Below are positions 34,945-46,719 of a DNA stretch of 64,000 nucleotides, one piece after another. A model generated the notes under the pieces. It was not told the origin of the DNA and did not search any database. It was given only the letters and a program-made list of their open reading frames with translations. Source of the DNA: Stenopsyche tienmushanensis (taxonomy: Eukaryota > Arthropoda > Insecta > Trichoptera > Stenopsychidae); assembly GCA_008973525.1 (NCBI GenBank), contig WACJ01000403.1:186001-250000 (forward strand). The letters are read 5' to 3'. Each line of letters begins with the position of its first letter. The stretch's first letter is position 1. Made by a program: the position numbers and the translations under genes.

Positions 34945-36564
34945 TTGTATCATTGGTAACACTTAATCTGGCTAAATGTATATATTGGAGATGAAAATAT
35001 TTTTCGTTATTTTAAATAGTTATTAATTTTGGGTTTGAAAAACAATTTAATGCCTTCTTTGCTTCGGACATTCTTTACTATTTAATTATAAGAGCTAACT
35101 CAATAAGGGGAGAAATTCATTTTAACGTCTTACTTAAGTTTGTTTCATTCGGAATGACTAACTTTTAACAAGGCTTCTTCGTTCAAGTACAATATCATTT
35201 TATTCCAAGGCAAATTTCTTAAATTATAAAGTTTATTTAAAGCATGCTGTTTTTTTATCCTGCATTTTGGACTCCTTTGATAATAACCTAAAGGGCAAGT
35301 TACGTTTTACGTCTTCAACTTATATTATGAACGATTTGATTTGAATGCTATTGGGAAGGACAAAGCGACTCCATATAAAAGATTTGGTCGATATCGGAAA
35401 AAAAACAGTAGTTTAATTCCGTAGAAAAATCTCCATTGAATATTTCTTTTATACGTATGAATGCGCCATTATCAGATTTGAAAATGTTCATATGGGATGA
35501 TAAGAATGCCTTCGCCCCTATCGTCCTAGAAATGCTTCATCGATAAGCTCAGAGGCGTCGGCATAACTACGTTCCGGACACAGTGGAATACCAGAAAAAA
35601 TCCAAAAGCTCACCGATACCATCAATTTCTAGCGAGAATCACCTCGTCGTCCAAGCCTGAAAGCACTCCCTTTTTATTACATAAGCTCCGGAGAAAAAAT
35701 AGCATCGTCACCTCGCGTTCGACCCAGTTCGGTGAACAGTTGCTGGCTTCCTCGCAAATACACCCTCGCGCACCCAATCTGACATCTCTCTAATTGGCCA
35801 AAAATAATGGTCCTTAATCAGCACGCACCTCGAGATGACTCCGAAGATGCTCTTCTTGAGAGATCGTGACGTCACTGAAGCCTCGATCAATTCTATAAAA
35901 CGCCCACCTGGCACTTATAGAGCATAAATCAATCAGCTAACCATGCTGCTGATCGTTACAAGAGTCATAATACGTGTCTGAACTTTGATCTACGCGTATT
36001 TCTGATGCACGCTCCAAAATGGTTGTCTGCAAATAATTCGGCTTCCTTTTGATGTTCTTTCAAATCTGCATTGGCATAACTTCAACGCTAGAAATTCAAT
36101 TGGCAGCTCTAAATTTTAACGGAGCCTGTGAGCTAAGAGGCATGGCCGTACAATAATCATGGTATCAATCACCGTTTTAGAAACGAATACATCATTGTAG
36201 TTTTGTTAAAACAGGCTCTTGACTTTCGTGAATGAAGATTTCGATAAAAAATGGGATGCTCAACAAACTTATTGGTGAACATTAAAAAGCATCTTCGGAT
36301 TTATATAAAATTTTAACACATTCACACACAGACATTCATTGCTGTTATTTAGTTACATATGAAAATTCGGAATTTCATTCGAATCGTAATCGAGAAAAGA
36401 ACTACAGACTTCAACTGTTTTTTAATACGAAGTCATTGTTGCCATTTCTGCTTATTTTTTATGTTCAAATTGGGGCACAACGCAACGATAACAGGTACAG
36501 TTTTTTTCAGATGTCAGATGAAATGTTTTATGCTCCAAATTTAGAAAGATATAGACCGTTTAAC
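34945..36564. other. Non-coding; 35.48-35.95 kb less AT-rich
   Basis: A moderately GC-rich block at 35.5-35.95 kb has no recognisable protein. The rest is AT-rich. No inverted repeats were noticed. Confidence 0.45.
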
Positions 36565-36602
36565 AGGAAATGAAAAAGGTTTAACTTGGCGCAAAAATAC
36601 TA
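36565..36602 (+). repeat. GAAATGAAAAAGGTTTAACT motif with conserved trailer
   Basis: GGAAATGAAAAAGGTTTAAC then TTGGCGCAAAAATACTA. The trailer (C)GCAAAAATACT parallels CGTAAAAATACTG after the 60.35 kb array. It directly precedes a mariner relic. Confidence 0.6.
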
Positions 36603-36615
36603 TAGAAATATTAAC

Positions 36616-37129
36616 AGTTTCAGTTTCGTTTCGGTAATATGAATCTCGACAATGAACTTCATGTAAGACCCAAAACCATAATTGGTTATGAAGATTTAAA
36701 AACCATAGTAAAAGATAACTCACATACAACGGTTTGCTTTAATAGTAAAAACCAAAAGAAGCTGGTGCCGCACGAACTGTCAAGCGAAGAAGGCCAAAAA
36801 CTGAGACAACAAGAAAATATCTAGAAAATGGTTGAATGCTGTTGAATCTCCAGAATATTCGCCAAAGCTTTCAATGCACATGGTGCACCGTATGGTAGAC
36901 AAATAAAGGAAAAATACATAATTTCTTCTTAAAACCAGATAAAGCCATCAAGGGTTCACAGAAATTATTGGTTCTAAAGGTAAAAAATGAAATTAATATA
37001 TTAATTTCTCATTGGCAGAAGACTATTGAATCTGATGACGATTATATTGATTGAATGTATTGGTTTGTAAAAGTGATGGCATTTTAATTTTCACCTACAA
37101 AATCCGAACGTTTATGTGGTACGCCCTAA
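36616..37129 (+). pseudogene. Mariner relic with right inverted-repeat end
   Basis: RPKTIIGYEDLKTIVKDN joins directly to SHTTVC and then NQKKLVPHELSSEEGQKLRQ. The family order is GRPKTIxDEDLxxLVEEDPxQTxRELAExxxVSHTTVxRHLKxxGKVKKLxxWVPHELSEExxxxR, so two short internal deletions are evident. Near 37020 WQKTIESDDDYID resembles a mariner C terminus, and the inverted right end reads TTAGGGCGTACCACATAAAC, ending at 37129 with TA after it. The catalytic domain is almost wholly deleted. The left inverted repeat is absent. Confidence 0.65.
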
Positions 37130-37131
37130 TA

Positions 37132-38640
37132 TTATGTTTAAATTAAGAAAAAGATTCCTAAATAGGAATCTATGAAACGGCAACACTTGATCTTTAACAC
37201 ACAAATTACAGAATAATCTAATAATTAATCTAAAAAAAATAGGTAATCACGGTGTATGTTTTATTAAAAGCATCGTTTGCGTTTATTGTGTATTGTGTTA
37301 TTATTGACTTAGAACCTCGTATAATACGGATTTACACTGCACAGTATTTTTATGAGATCAAATAACTGTATAAAATCTTTTATAATAAAGTTTTTGTAAC
37401 TAATCGTGTAATAATGCAGCTGTGTTTTTTATTTTGCTTTTGAAATTTGGAGCTTTTTTAAATATTTGGCTTAGTTTTGATAGCAATATATCATTAAAAA
37501 GGCTGTTCAATAAATTGATTGTCTTCCATATGACTTGTTCCAATTATGTGATAGGATTTATATGGAATAATGATACAAAATGATTATCCTGTATAACTTT
37601 TAAATTCAGATTACATGTTCGCCTGAGGGTCCGAAATTTTCTCGCAGTGCCATCGGGGACGGTGTGCAAAATAAAACGTGTTTTTATAGCCAGAGCTGAA
37701 ATAAAGAACGGCTGAGGGTTGAAAATTCTCTAAAAATAAAACATACAGGCAATGTATTTTGTCTGAAGCGGACAATATCGGATAAAAGGCAGGCTGCTAT
37801 ATTTGTAGAGCCTGCAAACTGGGACCTCCATAGTGTAAACGCTTCTGAAAGATGTCTCAGCCAGCCTATTTATACTCGCTGTATTCTTTGAAGTACATGA
37901 AATCCTTCATATCGCGATTTGTATAGTCGTATGTGTCTGTAAATCACATCGCACCCTCATCCCTCGAGGGGTTGTTGTCCACGACCTTCACCCGGGAGCC
38001 ATGTTTACAACCCTACACACCCCCAACGTGCTACTAAAATATGGAGCTAGCAGGCGCAACTCGATATAACCAATTCAAAGCGAATTACAAATGAAACGTA
38101 AAATTAACTCGACGTTTTAATATTAAAGCGGGCTTAACGAGAGCTTGGTGACCCGCCCTACTGCAAACTGCTCCTACATATTTCATACAGCCTCCACGCC
38201 CGGTCACAGGCAAAAACCTATCAGCACATCACTGAACCTGGATTCAACACCATACGAGTACTTCTATATATCTACCAGTCTATATTTAAATCATACTGCC
38301 TTAGAAATTATAGTAATTATAGTATCAATGATGGATAGCTTAATTTCAACCTGATAAGCAACAACATATAACAGTCATAAAATTCACGCTTAAATCTGAA
38401 ACGATAACAATGATAAAATGGTGCCTGACGAAAACGAAAAATGTAGCTATTTATTTTATCTTTAAAAAAGTATAAGTTATATCAAAACGCAGAAAATCAT
38501 GTTAAAATTGAATTGAAACAATTAATCATAAATATTAATATAATCTCGGATTCGAAGTCCTGAATTTAACTCACTATATCAAAAATCGACGAAGAAAGAA
38601 AGCAAATAACGCATGAGAATTTGGAGCTACGTCTGAAACC
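37132..38640. other. Non-coding stretch
   Basis: GGCTGTTCAATAAATTG near 37.50 kb resembles a mariner left end of the 26.8 kb type without a body. A moderately GC-rich block lies at 37.6-38.2 kb with no recognisable gene. Confidence 0.4.
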
Positions 38641-39058
38641 ATAGACAGATCATTCCCAAAGTGGTCTACATATCGCCTCCCTGGGGTCGATTTCGATTTG
38701 CAAAGGGTCTATGTCAGTGGATAAAAATTGGGGGCGCATGAGATGTAAATGGGGGTGCACAAAAATGAATCCCATTTAGACAGACCGCCAACAATATTTT
38801 GGATTCCCATAAATTTAATAAAATCGTATGCCAGAATGTGTCTCAGGTAACCAAATGAGACCAAGGAGCCTCAAACTTAAATTGCGCTAAATGCCGTTCA
38901 AGTTCTTATCCCGCCACTGATCATTAATTTTAAAAAAATAATTGTAATTTAAGTTGATATGAATTTGTAAAAAAAAAACCATATTGGGAAATCCGGGAGT
39001 TTACCCAAAATTAACATCTACGGACCCAAAAAAGTTTGAGCATCTATGATATAGACAG
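38641..39058. mobile_element. Small hAT-like element with 8-bp flanking repeat
   Basis: ATAGACAG occurs at 38641-38648 and 39051-39058, an 8-bp direct repeat of hAT target-duplication size. The enclosed ends read ATCATTCCCAAAGTGGTCTA and, inverted, ATCATAGATGCTCAAACTTT, similar to hAT ends of the CAG...TTCCCAAAGTGG type. If the canonical CAG at 38646 is the true start, the duplication would be offset, which leaves some doubt. No transposase is inside the 402 bp. Confidence 0.5.
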
Positions 39059-39385
39059 ATTCTAAACTGAACCGAAAAATGAAAAAACATTATACAGGTT
39101 AGAATGAAAACCAGAACTGAACCGGTTCGTAAATATCGATTTATTTCGGTTCGTTAGACGTTTTACGCAAAAGAATTGGTTTGATTTTGTTGCTGTGCTC
39201 CAGTAATTCTAATTAGAGCTTTCTCTGCTTTATTCTATGAGTCAATAAAAATATTTTAAATGAAAATACATTGGAAGATGCATGTCTTAGAACCGGATCG
39301 AAACCGATAACCGGTAAAATCATTATTTTTCCTAGTACGAAAACCGTAACATTAGCGTGGGCGATTTATTATCCCCACATAATAG

Positions 39386-39427
39386 CGCTGTTAATCTGAG
39401 CAGATTTAATTCGCCAGATTAACAGCG
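39386..39427. repeat. 13-bp perfect inverted repeat
   Basis: CGCTGTTAATCTG at 39386-39398 is exactly inverted at 39415-39427 with a 16-base spacer. It could form a stable hairpin; its role is unknown. Confidence 0.85.
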
Positions 39428-39521
39428 ATATCTTCCGTCTCTCTTCAAGTGCAATGTGTTATTTTAACGGCGCCATCTCTTGTGGCCCTATGGAGACATT
39501 GCACATGCATACCATTTACAT

Positions 39522-39866
39522 AAATCAACACTGATTGACTATGTCCGGTTTTATAATATATGCTAAGTTGTCTAATCCCTCTCTTCTTCGTTATTGCTTA
39601 AACATTGAACCGACCCAACTGGCATAAACCCGCAATAAAATAAATACAACAATATTTTCGATCGATTGTAAAATTTAAATAACACCCGATCAGTCTTCAT
39701 TGGCCAATGTTTTGTAATGAGAGTTTGTAACCGTTTTGTAAACATGTTCAGGTATGGCGTCGATCGCGAGGTACTCAATCGTCATATCAGCGGTTCGAAA
39801 AGCGGACCGATTGGACACACAGTTCTTGTGGCCACTCCGTTCTCTTTTAGGGCTTTTTCTATGATA
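39522..39866 (-). repeat. LTR-like repeat A, copy 3
   Basis: Minus strand: GTGTCCAATCGGTCCGCTTT, ACCTGAACATGTTTACAAAA and GACTGATCGGGTG align with copies 1 and 2. The TATA-type TATATTATAAAA and AATCAGTGTTGATTT are almost identical to copy 1. Downstream sequence differs between copies. Confidence 0.5.
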
Positions 39867-40245
39867 TGTACGATCACGGAAGCTCCTTCAAAGACTAACT
39901 TACATATATACGTATATTATATAATTCATGCTTGAATTATTATACTTTTAACCGATTATTTATACAATAAAATTCAGGATATTTACTAGAAAAATTCTAA
40001 ATAAAAGACTTTTTATAAATAAGTGGAAAATTCACGTCCCATGCGATAAAAATAGAAATCATCTAATGAATCATCGATAATTAAAAAGAGTAACTTTGAC
40101 GATATTAATAAATTTATATAAAATAATTTTTAAATTTCTCGGAGCTGAACTGAAAACCGAAAAAACCATTATTTTTCCGATGCAAGAACGAATATATTTT
40201 TTAATTGAAAAACCGAAACGAAAAAAACAATGGTTCGAAGCCCTG

Positions 40246-42770
40246 TAAAAAAGCTACAAGTTGCATACAAACAATCAAAATATTGTTCATTTTAAGGAAT
40301 GCTTCATTATTATGATTTTTATAATACAAAAATATTTGGCATTGTGTCATGAAATTATCTTCATAAATTTTACACAACTTCAGTTACGAATGTTGCATCT
40401 TTGAAGTGCAGAATAATTTTAAAAAAATATTTAAATTTCATTTATGCTTAAATATTCAATACAAAAGGCATTTATTTTAAATTCTTAAAATATACTCCCA
40501 TATTAATTAAAAGGAATACCAGCAGATAAAGCCGTTGAATAAACCTTAAAATATCATAAGCCTTTAACTTTCAATGCGCTTGAGAACTATTTCCAACGCT
40601 GAAAGCGTAATGCAGTATTTTTAAATTTTAGGAACGTATGCAAATTTAAGCTCAAAGAGAACAGCAAGCATTGGATTAAGCCTTCATTTTATACTCTACT
40701 TTAATAAACATCATTAAAAATATATTATATAACCTTACAGAACCACTACGTATAACGTATGAGTCTACACGTATCGTCATGTATGTTGAATAATAATATT
40801 ATTGAAAAGATAGTTGATGCGGGCGGTGGCATCATCTCAAAGTAATCCCAAAATAATAAAATGGGCGCAGTTCAACTCGAAATAAAACTGTAGTCTGCAT
40901 AGGGTTAAACGCTCATATACCCACACAACTTAATGTAATTAATTCGATTTAATTTTTCAAGCCTTAAAATACAAAAATGCAGCACGCGTGTGAATAAAAG
41001 GATTGATATACCTACATGGGCGTACATTTTACAAAGCCGACCACAAAAAACCCTATGAAAGGAGACCTATATATCACTGGACTCACGATAAGGATCTACG
41101 TCAGCTAATTATACAGACAAATCCTCACGAAAAAAAATTAATCGACATAATTTATTTAGAACCGAGCGAAAAAAAAGAGGAAACAAATCATCGACACAAA
41201 TGGACACGACCTACAGACACGCGATTTTTATTAAAACCCAAATCAAAAATATCGTGAGTGACTAATATAGATCACACACGTTTGATTACTTGTGTAAATT
41301 AATTAAAACATTATTTATATATCGTCTATATTAAGATCGAAATGGTTGTTATTGGAGTTATCGTGATATTATGAGTTCTCGGGCGAATGAAACACCTATC
41401 CTGTCGTTTGAATGTATCCAAAATGTATGCTTTGTATATGTTGGTGCGATTCTTCGAAGGACTCTGCTGGGAGAGCTATTCCGGGAAAGGCTTTCTAAAA
41501 GCTATAATTCAGCGCAGAGACTCCTCGTTTATTATTCACTTCGATTTCGAAGTTTCGTGACGAACGATTCAAATTTTTAAAATTAAAGAGGCCCGGAAGT
41601 CGGGGCGCTATTTGGATTCGATTCGCGGAAAACTCAAATACTCGACCAATTTTCAACCGATAAAATTGAGAAATTCGCTGTGGAATTATTTGTACTTTTT
41701 AACAATGGGACATTTTTTATGCTAATAGATTATTCGACGGAGAATAATAAGATTTCCTGTATTTATCCACAAAGAAAAGGCTTGTAATTAACTTAATTTA
41801 AAGGTCAAGCGAATTGAAAGTTTTAATCCAAATTATCCCTCTTTTAGCTTTATTATATACATAGAATATATATAGCAGTGATTGCCAAAATTATCACACG
41901 TATACTTTTGGGAAACATCTGATCCTCTCAAAGAGATTTTGATACATCCTGGAAAAAATGATGATCAGAGTTATTTCTTATTATTAAAATTCTAGCCTGT
42001 AATTTTGAAAAAAAACCGTTTTTTTTAAACATATTTTCAAAGTTTAGACTTGTAAGAATACATTATCTAAAAAAATGTACAAAATTCCGAATATTTATGG
42101 AGTTATAACTATTTTAGTGACGCAGCAACTAAGCCGGTCTCACCAAAATGAAATCTTTAAACGCGTTTTTCTCGAAAATACTTTTTTCTACACGGTTGAC
42201 ATGATATCTCGAGTTTTATTTAACAAATTTATTTCAAATTTAGTAAGAATCATTTTTATATATTTTTTTATCGTTTCTACCAGATTTATGTCAAAATATT
42301 TGTTTTAAGTATTTTTAAAAAATTAATAAAACTAGGGAAAAAAATGACTTTGCTGATAAGGGTAAAAACATGAATATTAAGGATATTCTAGAAAAAATGA
42401 TGGAATTATTTAGCATTTTATCATAAAAAGCATAAAATATACCTAAACTTGGTCAAGCAATTGTAATTATATATTTTAAATGAAGATCCTTACAATCAGC
42501 GAAAATAAGGATATTTGGCATATTCATATTTAATATTGTTGTGTACTTTAAAATACATTTTAAACTCAGGGTTTTTTGCTATATATTTCGTATAAAACAA
42601 CATTTAATAAACATCTAACGACTGTGTTATACATGACAGGGGCTACCTGTATTATATAGGATTATCCAAATGCAACGCTTAGATATCAGCATTGTATAAT
42701 ATTTACACGTGACGTTTTTTCAAATGATATAAGCTATTTTGTTTTAGTAGAAGATAGTACAATTTTAAAT
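40246..42770. other. Non-coding stretch
   Basis: An 84-codon frame at 41003-41257 is basic and hydrophilic but starts with TTG and has no recognisable family. 41.35-41.75 kb is a little less AT-rich. No repeats with partners were seen. Confidence 0.4.
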
Positions 42771-43070
42771 ATGGAAAGATATATAGTTAATGCATTGAAC
42801 AACGAACAAGAGATCCATTGTTTTCAAGCAAAATTTTTTATAGAAATGAAGCTCATTTCAAAATGGATGGATTTGTCAGTAAGCAAAATTGTCATATCTG
42901 GGATGATTAATGTCTTTGTGTTATTCAAAAAAGATGAATACCCCAAAAAAAGTTATTGTTTGGTTTGCATTTTGGACAAATGGAATCATTGGGCCACATT
43001 TGCACACATGTTAAGTGACTTTTTATGGCCAAAATTGAATCATTGTTGATGTGTCTGATATATTATAAAA
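42771..43070 (+). pseudogene. IS630/mariner-class transposase relic with D-to-N change
   Basis: The segment starts MERYIVN, then after a deletion a plus frame (42836-42910) reads FYRNEAHFKMDGFVSKQNCH IWDD. The family block is FSDEAHFxLxGxVNKQNCRIW, so the catalytic Asp of SDEAHF is Asn here. Another frame gives PKKVIVWFAFWTNGIIGPHL (42943-43002; family PxKVTVWCGFWxxGIIGPxFF), and HMLSDFLWPKLNH fits YRxMLxDFLWPEL. At least two frameshifts and large deletions are present. The annotated-looking 92-codon frame is a patchwork of the wrong frames. No terminal repeats were identified. Confidence 0.7.
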
Positions 43071-44161
43071 CTTTAAATTTGTAATAGTATCTAATAACAG
43101 CACTCTAAGATTTAAAATTCTGATCGTTTGGGAAAGTGGAATCGTCTTTTATCTATGTAGATTTTTGTTTGTTTGAAATAAATATTTAATATGATATTTA
43201 CTATTGAAGTGCTTTCAAAATCGAACTGATGTTCTGCGATTCTGATTTGATAAAATGGCAAACTTTAAAATGTTATTTAAAAGATGATATTTTATGCACA
43301 GACAACACCTAAACTTTACGATGCTCGAGTTCAAGAAAGTGCTTATAAATTTTAGAACAGCTCCACATATATTGCCGTATTTTTAAAGCCTTCAAAGCCA
43401 TCGAATAACCACGATTGTAACGTTTCTCGATGAGAAGCATCGTGTAAAAATAGTCTGTCATTTCAAATTCCAAACAATAAAAATTGCGAAAAATACAATT
43501 TCACGAAGCAATTTTAATACTTTCCCCCGGACAAAATTTACAGTCATTCTATTATGAAAAATATTTACATTTGATTCCGTCAAAGAAAATTCACCCCTCA
43601 ATTTCGCCCGGTATCAAGCGGACGGTTAAAGGGGGGGCAAATTAAAAATAACCCTTTCTGCACGAACGAACCCCTCAATGTAAGGCGCAATAACGACGAC
43701 CGAAAGCAAACGCCCATTTTTCTCAAATTGCTATTACACCTTAAAAAAAAATTCACCCGACTCCGACTAAAATTTTCATTTCTCATTCGAAGCCATTCAG
43801 CACTGGACGAGGCTCTTCTGCCTCGTTATTTTCAATCCCTTCTTGTTAAGGGATAATTAAAGAGGTTGAACAATTCCCAAACAGATTCTATTAAGCTTCA
43901 AATAGAAAAAATATCTACAATATTTCTAGCGCTGTAGAAAGTAAATGTCTTAAAGACGATAATAAATGTGACTGTCAATCACGTAAAAGTTAGAATTAAA
44001 TTGAAGACCATAGAATTTATTACACTTTCTGAGAATGCTTCAAGCTTAAGTTGGCCAAGCGAAAAATACGATATTTTTAAATCCGACCAGAAGATATAAA
44101 GCTCGTGTGAAGCGCTTAAGCTTTCAATCCAGAACCAAATCAGGATAAAAATAAATTAATA
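43071..44161. other. Non-coding stretch
   Basis: A short G run lies at 43.62 kb within a moderately GC-rich block, 43.56-43.85 kb. From 44098 to the mariner start the sequence matches the left flank of the 28.0 kb mariner. Confidence 0.45.
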
Positions 44162-45123
44162 TTGAGGATATCGAAAAATTTTCGCGTATTTTGAGACCTT
44201 TAGTTTGAGCTCAATTTGTGTCCAGATACAGGAACTAAAACATTATTATTTTTGTGCAACAGATTTTTTCTTTATTTCTAAGGATAAAATTCCAGATCCG
44301 AAACTAATGATATTCACATTCAGCATTGTATACTGTTTATTTTTTTTATTTGGGTTTAAATGCCACAAACGTCAGTAAAACACTCAAAGATATTAATGGT
44401 AAAGTGATAACAGTTCGTAGATACCAATATTAGTTCCAAAAATTCAAATCGCACAATAGAAGCATAAGGGATGAACCGAGAACCTTTGAATTTTTATAAC
44501 GATGCACTAAATTCTCCAATCGATTCAAATTTATGGTAAACAATCGAGGAGTTATCACAAAAATCCTCATGGATTACTGTACAAATACATTTAAAACCCA
44601 TTGAAAAACAAATGGGATGGATGTTATGGGATACGATGGCGATGGTCATAATAAATGTTATTTTATATACGGAAAATTATTCATTGTTAATCAATGAAAT
44701 CGGAAAATCTCTAACTGCACAAGTTTATTGTCGACAATTTTTGCATGTAAAATTAAAAGAAAAACGTCCGTATTTATTCATAAAGCAAAATTGACACTGG
44801 ATAAAGTATGAGAATTAAACTGGGAAGTGTCACCACATCCTTCTTATTCACCGTATCTCAATCCGATGGATCTCCAGGTCCTTTTCAGGTCCATGGAGAA
44901 AAACGATCAAAAATGCAGCTGAGGTGGAAATGCATTTAAAATCGCTTATTGCTTCTAAGCCAGAAAGTTTTTACAAATAAGGGATCGAAGGACTGCCAAA
45001 ACGATGGAAAGATGTATTGAATAATGAAGGAAATTATGTTTTATAATGTTGTATATACAATTTTTGTTATTAATAAATTTGATTTATTTTACAGAATACG
45101 CGAATACTTTTTAGCTCCCTTAA
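44162..45123 (+). mobile_element. Mariner copy bounded by TA, 962 bp
   Basis: The left end TTGAGGATATCGAAAAATTT and the inverted right end TTAAGGGAGCTAAAAAGTAT are flanked by TA at 44160-44161 and 45124-45125. Coding remains include the helix-turn-helix linker region (TAAGGGATGAACCGAGAACC), then ELNWEVSPHPSYSPYLNPMD (third catalytic Asp replaced: SPDLAPSD reads SPYLNPMD), FRSMEKN and a C terminus near RDRRTAKTMERCIE. The first and second catalytic blocks fall in an internal deletion. Same family as 9.3, 16.5 and 28.0 kb. Confidence 0.85.
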
Positions 45124-45125
45124 TA

Positions 45126-46631
45126 TATTTCAAATCAAATCAATGTTATTAACTTAAATTTTAGCCTTTATTCCGTATACATTTCATTTTCCATATAGCA
45201 ACGCAAAAAAATCAAATTCATGGACCGTAATAAAAATTTCAACCCTGAATATTTCCGAACATTTCGGTCGATGTTTGATTAATAGCCAAAGATACATCGA
45301 TGGTATTTGCGTAATTATTTTAGCTGCCGGCCCAATTAAGGGTAAGTCTGATTAGGACGCTCAAAGAAAAATCAGCTCACCCCAACGATGATTACCCTTT
45401 TGATAAATTTTTGCATCCATTTTTTCAGCGTCTCATTTCGGATGCCTCGGCATCGACAAAGTAGAACAAGTCCCTCAAAATGTCTCTTCAAATTAGTCGA
45501 GTTGAAAACTTTCTTGAAGTGTTATTAATTGTCCTTCTAATTTATGGAACAGGAATAAATTAAAATAAATTTAAAACACTCGGCGCTCCGTCGCATAACG
45601 AAGCGCCGTAAATACTCTAAAAATAACAAAAATCGATTATCACCCCCATCGAAAATCATCCGAAAGCGCGCCCCATTTGACGTCGGAATTAAGAAGAACC
45701 TTCTAATCCGTTTTCGGGATCTGCTGGATACATTTTCTGATTACGGGCGACGTTTTGCGAAACTCAATACCCACGACAATGGACGATATGAAATTGAACC
45801 TTTATTGCCACTTAGAGACATCGTCTTCCGTCGACTTGTTTTCCAGGAATTCACTATTATTTCCGACGTCGGATACGACAGCGAAATCTTTTAAAGAAAT
45901 AGAATACCAAGACTAACTGAAATTAGACGTAGCTCTCTCGATCCTGCAAAAGCTTCCCGATGCGAATCCATACCGATGTAAAATTATTCGTTTTTCAATT
46001 TGCATAAATCTATAAATCTACGTGTCTTTTTGTATCTCTGATAAGCGATTTGCGTGTCATTGCGTGTGTGTGCGCGATAAATCCTTAAATCTACATATGC
46101 CCTTAATTTTTCTGCAATCCAATGACAAATTAAATTCTTGATCGAGTTATTAAATAAATAAACATTCATAAATAAACATCGAGATTTCAAATGAAACAAT
46201 TGGATCGATAATCACTGGTAAAATATTCATTTGAAATTTTTATACATGGAATCTATGCAATTATTTTGATATTTTTACCAATGATCGAGAAATGGATTGG
46301 TTTTACGGTTTTGGTTTATCAAACACAAAAATATAGCAAAACTTCCCAATCGTATCGATAAATTCTTGTTTTGTAAATCGGTGTTTAGTTTTTATTTTTT
46401 AAAGCGTTTTTGGAAAGCATTGCTTATAAATCCAAAATACTTGGGGCACTATATTAATTCAATTAAATAAAATGGCAATTGATTGTCAAATTTTGTACGC
46501 TTTTGCTTTGTAAAAATTGATGCAAATTTAAATTACGACAATGGGTTTCGACCCTTATCGAAGCTGTTTCAATTTGAAGATCAACCGCCAATGAGGATTT
46601 TAAGAAAACATATAAGCATGCCAATTGAGGG
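45126..46631. other. Non-coding; 45.28-45.96 kb less AT-rich
   Basis: The 45.3-45.95 kb block is richer in G+C and CpG (CGGCGCTCCGTCGC) but has no open frame of note. It could be conserved regulatory sequence. The rest is AT-rich. Confidence 0.4.
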
Positions 46632-46671
46632 TATGTCCCATGATCTATAGGCCTATAGATAATGGGACATA
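46632..46671. repeat. 40-bp near-perfect palindrome
   Basis: Two 20-base arms meet without a spacer at 46651/46652. The left arm reads TATGTCCCATGATCTATAGG; the right arm is its inverse except for one pair (G at 46642 against A at 46661). It lies about 50-90 bp before the GC-rich island. It could extrude as a cruciform or be a folded-back remnant of a mobile element end. Confidence 0.9.
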
Positions 46672-46719
46672 ATGAATACCAATTTATGAATATGCACCAT
46701 TTTATAGTGATGTAGTCAG

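Larger units (their letters stand above)
39281..40245. mobile_element. Degenerate hAT shell interrupted by repeat A
   Basis: The left edge CATGTCTTAGAACCGGATCG with CGAAACCGATAACCGG and the inverted right edge CAGGGCTTCGAACCATTG with TTTCGTTTCGG resemble one hAT-type end pair. No matching 8-bp duplication remains. LTR-like repeat A (minus) at 39522-39866 lies inside, consistent with later insertion. A 13-bp-arm inverted repeat is at 39386-39427. Confidence 0.35.

Noticed and set aside
41003..41257. 84-codon basic open frame
   Set aside because: It starts at TTG; no homology is recognised and no signals surround it.
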